Below, one piece after another: positions 8,155 to 14,634 of a stretch of DNA of 16,203 bases. A program made the translations under genes and the position numbers. Source of the DNA: Treponema sp. (GTDB taxonomy: Bacteria; Spirochaetota; Spirochaetia; Treponematales; Breznakiellaceae). The notes under the pieces were generated by a model. It was not told the origin of the DNA and did not search any database. It worked only from the letters and a program-made list of their open reading frames with translations. The DNA is taken from assembly GCA_031281925.1 (NCBI GenBank), contig JAITES010000195.1, positions 1 to 16,203 of the forward strand, read 5' to 3'. Within the stretch, counting starts at the first letter, position 1. Every line of letters starts with the position of its first letter.

Positions 8155-8197
8155 TAGAGTCTGTCCGCAAAGTAACCGACTTTGTGGACAGACTCTA
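8155..8197. terminator. Hairpin between convergent genes, likely bidirectional terminator
   Basis: A 19-bp stem with one mismatch (8155-8173 paired with 8179-8197, arm AGAGTCTGTCC followed by GCAAAGT) and a 5-nt loop lies between the ends of the beta-galactosidase and the thioredoxin-like gene, starting one base from the latter's stop codon. Its place and stability suit a terminator for both directions. The T-run after it is short (TTT on the plus strand, none on the minus strand), so it may instead protect 3' ends or be a dispersed palindromic repeat. Confidence 0.6.
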
Positions 8198-8198
8198 T

Positions 8199-8759
8199 TT
8201 AATCGGCAAGAAGCGCTTCAAAGGCGGCGTTGATCTCGGGAGTATCCCAACTGATGCTCCCCACCACAAGGGCCAGCGCCGCCCCGTTCCGGTCAAGGAT
8301 AAGACTGGTCGGGAAGGCATAGATCCCGTACTCCCCGCTGATCTCACCGGACTTGTCCATGGCCGCGGGGAAACTGAGTTTGTAGCGCTTCATGAAGGCC
8401 GCCACGTCTTTTTCGTTTTCCTGCACGTTCACCGCAAGAATTTCAAGACCCCGGCTCCTGTAGCGCTGGTAGAGTTTCTCCATGGAGGGCATTTCCTGAC
8501 GGCAGGGGCCGCACCAGGTCGCCCAGAAGTTAATGAAGACTACCTTGCCTTCGAGTCCCTTGAGGCTTATGTTCCCTCCGCCCGAAAGCGGGGCGCCAAA
8601 ACCGGGTACACGCGTCCTTTCCTTCAGCACCGAAAGCCCCGCCCTGGCAAGGGTTTCCGCCATCGCCGGAGATATTGCCTTGCCGGCTTCCGCAAAGATC
8701 CCCTCCGGAACAATAAAAGCAAACAGCAGTATTCCTGCTGCGATCATATTCTTTTTCAT
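8199..8759 (-). CDS. TlpA/ResA-like thiol-disulfide oxidoreductase, exported
   Basis: This 186-residue exported thioredoxin-fold protein is expected to reduce or exchange disulfides outside the cytoplasm. It has a signal peptide (residues 1-23, cleavage after IFA), the segment KVVFINFWATWCGPCRQEMP with the redox pair in WCGPC at 82-86, and the cis-proline at 150 in AFPTS, in the normal TlpA/ResA order. Two ATGs are adjacent at 8762 and 8759; the AGGAG site lies only 2 nt before the first and 5 nt before the second, so the second is preferred. It is the last gene of the pyrG-lptCAB cluster, 43 nt after lptB. A link to Lpt assembly, where LptD needs disulfides in some bacteria, is only a suggestion; no cytochrome-maturation gene is nearby. 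Confidence 0.88.
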   Translation of the reverse strand: MKKNMIAAGILLFAFIVPEGIFAEAGKAISPAMAETLARAGLSVLKERTRVPGFGAPLSGGGNISLKGLEGKVVFINFWATWCGPCRQEMPSMEKLYQRYRSRGLEILAVNVQENEKDVAAFMKRYKLSFPAAMDKSGEISGEYGIYAFPTSLILDRNGAALALVVGSISWDTPEINAAFEALLAD

Positions 8760-8786
8760 CATGTCTCCTCTTCAATAGTTTAGTCT

Positions 8787-8807
8787 TGTAGCAATAATTC
8801 TGCTACA
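8787..8807 (-). other. Small hairpin at the lptB stop codon
   Basis: A perfect 7-bp inverted repeat (TGTAGCA and TGCTACA) with a 7-nt loop includes the lptB stop codon. No T-run follows, so it is not a standard terminator. It may modestly affect expression of the thioredoxin-like gene downstream, or be chance. Confidence 0.35.
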
Positions 8808-9645
8808 TCCGGAATTCACTGCCCAGGTAGACTTCCCGTACCATTTCGTTGGCAAGGATCACATCTTTGTCCCCGCGGGCAACAATGGTTCCATCGGCAA
8901 TGATAAAAGCCTCGGTGGTAATCTCCAGGGTATCCCGCACATTGTGGTCGGTAATAAGGATTCCGATTCCTTTTTCCGCCAGGCGGCGGATAATCTGCTT
9001 TATCTCAAATACGGCGATGGGATCTATGCCGGCAAAGGGTTCATCAAGCAAAAGGAATTTGGGTTCCGTGGCCAGTGCCCTGGCAATCTCGGTACGCCGC
9101 CGCTCGCCGCCGGAAAGGGTAAAACCGGGTTGTTTCCGTATCCTGCCGATACCAAATTCTTCAAGCAGGGCTTCCAGCCTTTCTTTTTTTTGAACCTTGT
9201 TTATGTCCCGGCGGGATTCAAGAATTGCCCAGAGATTCTGCTCGACAGTAAGCTTGCGGAAAATCGAAGCTTCCTGGGGGAGGTAGGCAATGCCCAACCG
9301 GGCGCGGCGGAACATCGGCTTGTTGATAATATCAATGCCGTCCATGGTAACAAAACCGTTTGAGGGCTTATAGAAACCGACAATCATATAAAAAATTGTA
9401 GTTTTCCCCGCCCCGTTGGGACCCAGGAGTCCGGCCACTTCGCCGTTGTGCATAGAAAAATTAACGCCCCGGACAACTTCCTTCCTGCCGAATCTTTTCT
9501 TGAGATCGCTTACCGAAAGTATGTGAAGCTGCGACGGCTCCGCCGAAGAAGGCACCGGATACGAGAGGGGGCCTGAGGAAGGAAGCAGCCAGGGGGGAGT
9601 TTGATCCTGCAGCAGGAGGGGAAGAGTTTTTTCTTCATCATTCAT
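8803..9645 (-). CDS. lptB: LptB, ATPase of the LPS/lipid export complex
   Basis: This cytoplasmic ATPase powers extraction of lipopolysaccharide or a related glycolipid from the inner membrane through LptF/G and on to LptC and LptA. The 280-residue protein shows Walker A GPNGAGKT at 75-82, Q-loop Gln124 in YLPQEASIFRKLTV, signature LSGGERRR at 177-184, Walker B LLLDEP ending at 203 with Glu202, the LptB-specific FAGIDPIAV at 204-212 and the H-loop in ITDHNVRDTLE (His234). The C-terminal VYLGSEFRM also matches LptB. It is about 40 residues longer than E. coli LptB because of a proline-rich N-terminal extension (1-42) before the family start at ILSVSDLKKRF. The ATG at 9645 overlaps the end of the lptA-like gene by 8 bp and lacks a clear ribosome site, suggesting coupled translation. 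No lptF or lptG is in the window. Confidence 0.95.
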   Translation of the reverse strand: MNDEEKTLPLLLQDQTPPWLLPSSGPLSYPVPSSAEPSQLHILSVSDLKKRFGRKEVVRGVNFSMHNGEVAGLLGPNGAGKTTIFYMIVGFYKPSNGFVTMDGIDIINKPMFRRARLGIAYLPQEASIFRKLTVEQNLWAILESRRDINKVQKKERLEALLEEFGIGRIRKQPGFTLSGGERRRTEIARALATEPKFLLLDEPFAGIDPIAVFEIKQIIRRLAEKGIGILITDHNVRDTLEITTEAFIIADGTIVARGDKDVILANEMVREVYLGSEFRM

Positions 9646-10255
9646 TATTATTTTTCAGCGTCCCCGAGACCGCTCCCTCCATGGTAACATCATCGGTGTC
9701 AAGATCAACCCGTATGCGATCCGCCCGGAATTCATCATCCTTCTTGAAGACCACGGGAAACCCCGAAAGGTCAAGAAGTTTTTCCTGGCGGCGGTAGACC
9801 GCGTATTCGGAACGGCAGACCATATCGTTCTTGAAAAGCCGGACGGAGATCTGAAAAACAGTAATCTCCGCTTCATCATCATACTCGATAAAACGGCCCC
9901 TGGCGACAATCTCGTTCTTTCTGTCTTCCAGCGTGGCGTTTCCCTCAAGCCGGGCGACCTTAAGCTTGCGATCGTAACGCAGCCGATCGGTACGAAAGAC
10001 TATCTCTTTTTCTTCTTCGATGCCTTCAACCCCGCCGGTACAGTCGATAAACTGGTTGTCGTCTCCCTGGATCTCTATCCGGGCAGCCTTGAGGAGCAGG
10101 TTATCGGAACGCACCTCCGCATTGCCGGTAAGCACGGTAATCTCCCGCCCCACGGCCTTGGAACCCTGCATGCGGTCGGCCTTGAAAGTAAAGGTATCCG
10201 CAAAGGGATAACAGGGGAGCAAAAAAATCATAACAGCAAAAAAAACTTTTCTCAT
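9638..10255 (-). CDS. lptA: LptA/OstA-like periplasmic protein
   Basis: This is a 205-residue exported protein of the LptA/OstA-N type, expected to form part of the beta-jellyroll bridge that carries LPS or another glycolipid across the periplasm. A signal peptide occupies about residues 1-19 (MRKVFFAV then a hydrophobic core, cleavage after PFA). The rest is a series of short beta-rich repeats such as GNAEVRSDNLLLKAARIEI, FRTDRLRYDRKLKVARLEGNATLED and FRADRIRVDLDTDDVTMEGAV, the pattern usual for this family. The start at 10255 is chosen for its GAGGG site and because the signal peptide begins there; an upstream ATG at 10294 would lie inside the lptC-like gene. It begins 7 nt after the lptC-like stop and its end overlaps lptB by 8 bp. 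The assignment rests on pattern plus neighbours. Confidence 0.85.
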   Translation of the reverse strand: MRKVFFAVMIFLLPCYPFADTFTFKADRMQGSKAVGREITVLTGNAEVRSDNLLLKAARIEIQGDDNQFIDCTGGVEGIEEEKEIVFRTDRLRYDRKLKVARLEGNATLEDRKNEIVARGRFIEYDDEAEITVFQISVRLFKNDMVCRSEYAVYRRQEKLLDLSGFPVVFKKDDEFRADRIRVDLDTDDVTMEGAVSGTLKNNNE

Positions 10256-10262
10256 TTCGCCC

Positions 10263-10937
10263 TCATTCCTCAAAAGATACTTCAGTCCCTTCACCCGGTT
10301 CTTCGGCCTCTTCTTCGTTCAGCTCTTCTTCTAGTTCTTCTTCATTTACTATTTCCTCTTCGCTATTCACCAAATCTCCCTCTTCCTCTTCCTCCTCGTC
10401 GTCGTCATGAATGTAGGTACCGGAAAGTCCGCCTTCAAAACCCCAGGTACGGCTGCGGGCATTGGCGCTAAAACCCCAGCCCGAAAAACTGGTGCCGTTT
10501 TCCCGGAGTATCCTCACCTCATCTTCAGGATTGCCCGAAAGCACACGATCCTTGTCATGCCAGTGAAGCCGTCCGGTTTCTACGGTAAAATCTTCGGACT
10601 GTACGGAAATCTGCACCCCGTCTCCCAATTCAACATTGCCGGATTCCAGTTCCACCTCTGCTGTCCCTGCCCGGCCTCTCGCATTGATCTCCTCTCCGCG
10701 CCGGTCAAACTGTTCAAAGGAAAAATTTTTAAGGTCAACGATCTGTTTATCCTCGTAACGCTCCACCAGTTCCGCCATAAAACGCACCTGGGGGTCGCCT
10801 TTCCGTACCCTCACATATTCTACATCATTCATCACCAGATCCGGCCGTTCGTTTTCAAGATCCCCCGTGTCGCCGTAATCAAAAGAACAGGCAAGAAAAC
10901 AAAAGAGTAAACAAAAGAGGGGCAGCGCATATTTCAC
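10263..10937 (-). CDS. lptC: LptC-like lipoprotein with acidic C-terminal tail
   Basis: This 224-residue envelope protein resembles LptC, the link between the inner-membrane LptBFG complex and LptA. The best start is the GTG at 10937, which has GAGG upstream and begins a lipoprotein signal (MKYALPLF then FLAC) giving Cys17 as the acylated residue; the -3 position is Phe, a relaxed lipobox of the kind seen in spirochaetes. Usual LptC proteins are anchored by a transmembrane helix instead. The core (about 33-177) has the LptC pattern, including DVEYVRVRKGDPQVRFMAE and GNVELGDGVQISVQSEDF. Residues 178-224 form a low-complexity tail in which 28 of 47 residues are Asp or Glu. It starts 10 nt after pyrG and ends 7 nt before the lptA-like gene. 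A longer frame upstream overlaps pyrG and is rejected. Confidence 0.85.
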   Translation of the reverse strand: MKYALPLFCLLFCFLACSFDYGDTGDLENERPDLVMNDVEYVRVRKGDPQVRFMAELVERYEDKQIVDLKNFSFEQFDRRGEEINARGRAGTAEVELESGNVELGDGVQISVQSEDFTVETGRLHWHDKDRVLSGNPEDEVRILRENGTSFSGWGFSANARSRTWGFEGGLSGTYIHDDDEEEEEEGDLVNSEEEIVNEEELEEELNEEEAEEPGEGTEVSFEE

Positions 10938-10947
10938 GGCAAAATCC

Positions 10948-12585
10948 TCACTGCGCTCCTTTGGAGCGTACATCCCGTGCCGCGGCAATAAAGTCCCGGA
11001 AAAGAGGGGCTGCGGAAGTAGGCTTGGATTTGAATTCCGGATGGAACTGCACACCCAGACCCCAGGGGTGATCCGGCCATTCCACGCACTCCACCAGCTT
11101 ACCGTCGGGGGTAAAGGCCGCAAGCCTCAAGCCCGCGGCGGACATCTCCTGACGGCAGCGGTTGGCAAATTCATAACGGTGCCGGTGCCGTTCCCTGATG
11201 TTTTTATCCCCGTAGGCCGCCAGAATAAGGGTATTCTGTTCGGCAACACAGTCCCAGTTTCCCAGCCTCATGGTGGCCCCGTAGGCGGTAATGTCTTCCT
11301 GTTCTTCCATAAGGCTTACCACCGGGTGCCGGGTTTCCTGATTAAACTCGGTGGAATCCGCATCCTCCCAGCCCAGGACATGGCGGGCCCAATCTATCAC
11401 CATGATCTGCATACCAAGGCATATACCGAAATAGGGCACCTTGTTGAGCCGGGCCCACGCGGCGGCCTTAACCATGCCGTTGATCCCCCGTTGTCCAAAG
11501 CCGCCGGGCACAAGAATCCCGTCAACGCCGCCGCCTTCCGCCTCGGGCCCCAGAATGGAATCTATATTATCCAGGCCTTCCAGCCGGGAAGAATCAATTT
11601 TAACAAGCTCTACTTCGACGCCCCCTTCAAGGCCGGCATGGAAGAGGGCTTCATACACCGATTTATACGCGTCGTGGAGTTCCATGTACTTACCCACAAT
11701 ACCGATCCGTACCTTGCCTTTCCGGGCGGCAAAACGTTCCATCATGGAATGCCATGAACTCAGGTCCGCATGGCGGCTTACCACACCCATCCGGCTCAGC
11801 ACCACCTGATCGAGCTTCTGTTCCGAGAAGATCAGGGGGATCTCGTAGATGGTGGTACTTACATCGTAGGAGGTAAAAACAGCATCGGGGGCCACATTGG
11901 TAAACAGGGCAATCTTGCGCCGCGTGGCTTCGTCCAGCATCACCGGGGCCCGGCAGATGAGAATATCGGGCTGAATTCCCTGTTCCTGCATTGCCTTGAC
12001 CGAGTGCTGGGTAGGCTTGGTCTTGAGTTCCCCGCCCGCCACTTCGGGAAGGAGGGTTAAATGGACGGAAAGCACATTTTCCCGGCCCATTTCGTGGATG
12101 ATCTGCCGGGCGGTTTCCAGAAAGGGAATTGATTCAATGTCCCCTACCGTTCCGCCAATCTCCACAATTATTACATCGGTGTCGGGATCTTCCCTGGCCA
12201 CCGCAAGGATCCGGGCCTTGATCTCGTCGGTGATATGGGGGATCACCTGGACACAACGGCCCAGATAACGGCCTTCCCTCTCCTTGCGGATTACCGCGTC
12301 GTATACCTGCCCGGTGGTAATTGAATTGGCTCTGGAAAGAGGGCTTTTGGTAAAACGGGCATAGTTTCCCAGGTCAAGATCCGTCTCGGCGCCGTCATCG
12401 GTAACATAAACTTCTCCATGCTGGTAGGGACTCATGGTTCCCGCGTCCACATTGATATAGGGATCGCACTTCACCATGCGGACATTCAATCCCCGCCCTT
12501 CCAGCAGTGCGCCAAGGGAGGAAGCAGCAACCCCCTTCCCCAGGCTGGAACATACCCCGCCCGAGACGAAAATAAACTTGTTCAT
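10948..12585 (-). CDS. pyrG: CTP synthase
   Basis: This enzyme makes CTP from UTP, ATP and glutamine in the cytoplasm, the last step of pyrimidine nucleotide synthesis. At 545 residues it has the normal length. The synthetase domain opens with KFIFVSGGVCSSLGKGVAAS (3-22, containing the P-loop-like GKG) and KCDPYINVDAGTMSPYQHGEV, and includes the conserved IVEIGGTVGDIES. The C-terminal class I glutaminase domain has the oxyanion strand GGFGQRG, nucleophile Cys389 in GICLGMQ, and His515/Glu517 in QFHPEF. The start at 12585 matches the family N-terminus. No Shine-Dalgarno is seen; a promoter -10 box ends 8 nt before the ATG. It leads the lptC-lptA-lptB cluster, with which it is probably co-transcribed. 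Confidence 0.98.
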   Translation of the reverse strand: MNKFIFVSGGVCSSLGKGVAASSLGALLEGRGLNVRMVKCDPYINVDAGTMSPYQHGEVYVTDDGAETDLDLGNYARFTKSPLSRANSITTGQVYDAVIRKEREGRYLGRCVQVIPHITDEIKARILAVAREDPDTDVIIVEIGGTVGDIESIPFLETARQIIHEMGRENVLSVHLTLLPEVAGGELKTKPTQHSVKAMQEQGIQPDILICRAPVMLDEATRRKIALFTNVAPDAVFTSYDVSTTIYEIPLIFSEQKLDQVVLSRMGVVSRHADLSSWHSMMERFAARKGKVRIGIVGKYMELHDAYKSVYEALFHAGLEGGVEVELVKIDSSRLEGLDNIDSILGPEAEGGGVDGILVPGGFGQRGINGMVKAAAWARLNKVPYFGICLGMQIMVIDWARHVLGWEDADSTEFNQETRHPVVSLMEEQEDITAYGATMRLGNWDCVAEQNTLILAAYGDKNIRERHRHRYEFANRCRQEMSAAGLRLAAFTPDGKLVECVEWPDHPWGLGVQFHPEFKSKPTSAAPLFRDFIAAARDVRSKGAQ

Positions 12586-12593
12586 GTAGAAGA

Positions 12594-12622
12594 ATTATCT
12601 CAATCGTCCTTGCTTTGGTCAA
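12594..12622 (-). promoter_or_regulatory. Putative sigma-70 promoter of pyrG, predicting a leaderless start
   Basis: On the minus strand TTGACC (12617-12622, five of six) and GATAAT (12594-12599, five of six) are spaced by exactly 17 nt. Only 8 nt separate the -10 box from the pyrG ATG, so transcription should begin at or next to the start codon. There is no Shine-Dalgarno sequence. Confidence 0.6.
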
Positions 12623-12637
12623 TATCAATTATCCTCA

Positions 12638-12665
12638 TTGACATTTTTATCCGGATTCATAGACT
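12638..12665 (+). promoter_or_regulatory. Putative sigma-70 promoter of cheR, predicting a leaderless start
   Basis: A perfect TTGACA (12638-12643) is followed after 16 nt by TAGACT (12660-12665, four of six), which ends 7 nt before the cheR ATG. No Shine-Dalgarno precedes that ATG. The -35 boxes of the pyrG and cheR promoters lie 15 bp apart, back to back in an 87-bp divergent intergenic region. Confidence 0.5.
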
Positions 12666-12672
12666 AGATATT

Positions 12673-13491
12673 ATGGGTGATGCTGTATTTTTTACCGATG
12701 GGGACTTTGAACAGTACCGGACGCTCATATATAATGAGAGCGGTATCAATTTTACGGCCTCAAACAGATCTATTCTGGAGAGCAGGCTCAAGGAACGGCT
12801 GCGCGACAAGCCCGGGGTTACGGTAAAAAGTTACTATGGCACCATTACCAAAGACAAAGAAGAACTCAAAAATTTTCTTGACGCCATAACCACCAATCTT
12901 ACCCGGTTTTTCCGGAATCAGGCCCATTTTGACGCGCTGGAACACCATGTGGTTCCGGAATTGATGAAAATCAAGCACGGGGGTCTTACAACCCTCAAGA
13001 TCTGGAGTGCGGGTTGTTCCACCGGAGAAGAACCCTATACCATCGCCATGCTGATGAGCGAGATCCTCCCCCCGCCCTGGAAATTTGAAATTGTAGCCAG
13101 CGATATAAGCCTTAAATGCCTCATGACTGCCAAGGAAGGCTTCTATGCCGACACCCGCATCGCCGGCATCCCCGAACCCTACCTGAAAAAATACTTTGAC
13201 AGGGCGGAGGGAGGCTACAAAGTCAAGCCGACTCTGATGAGCAAGATCCGCTTTGACTATCACAATCTTAAAAACGATTCGGGTCTGCGGAACCTTGATG
13301 TAGTTTTCTGCAGAAACGTAATAATTTATTTCGATGAGGCTGCCCAGACCACGGTCATGAGCCGTTTCTGGGATTCCATGGCGTCAAAATCTTTCCTTTT
13401 CATTGGTCATTCTGAATCCCTGTTCGGCATGAACACCAAATTCGAGTTTATAAAAACCCAATGGGCAACTTTGTATCGTAAATTTACATAA
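12673..13491 (+). CDS. cheR: CheR chemoreceptor protein-glutamate methyltransferase
   Basis: CheR adds methyl groups from S-adenosylmethionine to glutamates of chemoreceptors, setting chemotaxis adaptation together with CheB. The 272-residue protein has the helical N-terminal domain (about 8-75), the TTNLTRFFRN motif at 73-82, the SAM-binding loop WSAGCSTGEEPYT at 111-123, the later DVVFCRNVIIYFD motif and GHSESLFG near the C-terminus, in the normal order and length. The ATG at 12673 fits the family N-terminus; the frame is open further upstream but would run into pyrG on the other strand. No ribosome site is visible and a promoter -10 box lies 7 nt upstream. cheB follows after 12 nt, so the two adaptation enzymes form an operon; no receptor, cheA, cheW or cheY gene is in the window. 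Confidence 0.95.
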   Translation: MGDAVFFTDGDFEQYRTLIYNESGINFTASNRSILESRLKERLRDKPGVTVKSYYGTITKDKEELKNFLDAITTNLTRFFRNQAHFDALEHHVVPELMKIKHGGLTTLKIWSAGCSTGEEPYTIAMLMSEILPPPWKFEIVASDISLKCLMTAKEGFYADTRIAGIPEPYLKKYFDRAEGGYKVKPTLMSKIRFDYHNLKNDSGLRNLDVVFCRNVIIYFDEAAQTTVMSRFWDSMASKSFLFIGHSESLFGMNTKFEFIKTQWATLYRKFT

Positions 13492-13503
13492 CCGGAGCAT
13501 ATC

Positions 13504-14634
13504 GTGGCTGACGAAATTCGTGTATTAATCACAGATGATTCTGCGTTGATGCGTAACCTTATCGGCAGGATGGTGGAAGCCACGCCGGGACTTGTTGTTG
13601 CAGATAAAGCCATGAATGGGCGTTTTGCCCTGCAGAAGATTCCCCGTGTTGAACCGGATGTTATCGTCCTGGATCTGGAGATGCCCGAAATGAACGGCAT
13701 CGAATTCCTCAAGGAACGGAAGAAGATGGGGATCTCCATTCCGGTGGTTATCCTGTCTTCCGTTGCTGCCCGCGGGGCGGAGATAACCATGGAGGCCCTT
13801 GCCCTGGGAGCCAGCGACTTTATCCAGAAACCTTCAGGCTCGGTGTCGGAAGATCTCCATGTAGTAAAAGATACCCTTACCGGTATGCTCATAGGCTACG
13901 GCGGCGCATACCGGCGCAGCCGGGGCAAAAAAGTTCTTTCCCCCGGTGAATATCCCAAAAAAACGGAAAGCGCCCCTTCCAGCATAGAAAGCATCCTCAA
14001 TCCCAAACCGGTTAGCTCTCCTGCCAAGGCCCCGGCGCCCCTCCGCAAGCCCGGCAAAACCGAAATAATCGCCATCGGCATATCCACCGGAGGCCCCGAT
14101 GCCCTACGGGTGGTTTTTTCCAAACTTGATGCGGATCTTAAGGTTCCTATTGTTGTTGTTCAGCACATGCCTCCGGGCTTTACCAACGAGTTTGCCAAGA
14201 GTCTGGACAGGATATGTCCCCTGGAAGTCAAGGAAGCCGAAGAAGGCGATCTGATAAAACCCGGACGGGTTCTCATTGCCCAGGGAAATAAACACCTGGA
14301 AGTGGAGAGAAAGTCTCTGGCATCAATAGCCCACCTGTCCGATGCTCCCCTGGTTTCGGGGCATAGACCCAGCGCGGACGTACTTTTTGAGTCTGTTGCA
14401 AAATCCTACCAGAATCACGCCCTGGGAGTGATCATGACCGGCATGGGCCGGGACGGAGCCGAAAATCTGGGAAAGATCTACCAGGAAGGGGGCATGACCC
14501 TCGGGCAGGATGAACATAGCGCCGTGGTGTACGGCATGCCCAGAGTGGCTTATGAACTAGGCCATGTGATGGAACAGGTTACCCTGGAAAATATGGCCCG
14601 CAGAATCTGCGATGTGGCTAAGGCCGCGAGATAG
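13504..14634 (+). CDS. cheB: CheB receptor methylesterase/glutamine deamidase
   Basis: CheB removes methyl groups from chemoreceptors when its receiver domain is phosphorylated, providing feedback opposite to CheR. The 376-residue protein has an N-terminal receiver domain with Asp11/Asp12, phospho-acceptor Asp57 in VLDLEMPEMNG, Ser85 and Lys109 in IQKPSG. A linker rich in Pro and Ser follows (about 140-184), then the esterase domain with the catalytic triad Ser194 (GISTGGP), His221 (VQHMPPG) and Asp317 (MTGMGRDG). All key residues are present. Translation starts at GTG 13504, preceded by GGAG with a 6-nt gap and lying 12 nt after cheR. Its last 17 bp overlap the 3' end of the convergent PSP1/RicT-like gene. 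Confidence 0.97.
   Translation: MADEIRVLITDDSALMRNLIGRMVEATPGLVVADKAMNGRFALQKIPRVEPDVIVLDLEMPEMNGIEFLKERKKMGISIPVVILSSVAARGAEITMEALALGASDFIQKPSGSVSEDLHVVKDTLTGMLIGYGGAYRRSRGKKVLSPGEYPKKTESAPSSIESILNPKPVSSPAKAPAPLRKPGKTEIIAIGISTGGPDALRVVFSKLDADLKVPIVVVQHMPPGFTNEFAKSLDRICPLEVKEAEEGDLIKPGRVLIAQGNKHLEVERKSLASIAHLSDAPLVSGHRPSADVLFESVAKSYQNHALGVIMTGMGRDGAENLGKIYQEGGMTLGQDEHSAVVYGMPRVAYELGHVMEQVTLENMARRICDVAKAAR

Noticed and set aside
10300..10410. CTC/TTC-rich tract as a simple-sequence repeat or contingency locus
   Set aside because: It is explained by the acidic codons of the LptC-like tail. The codons are mixed GAA, GAG and GAC without a long perfect unit repeat, so slippage-driven phase variation is not supported.
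10938..11123. N-terminal extension of the LptC-like protein into pyrG
   Set aside because: It overlaps the conserved end of CTP synthase out of frame and hides the lipoprotein signal that begins at the GTG at 10937.
11041..11757. Plus-strand open frame opposite pyrG
   Set aside because: It is antisense to the highly conserved CTP synthase and shows no recognisable domain.
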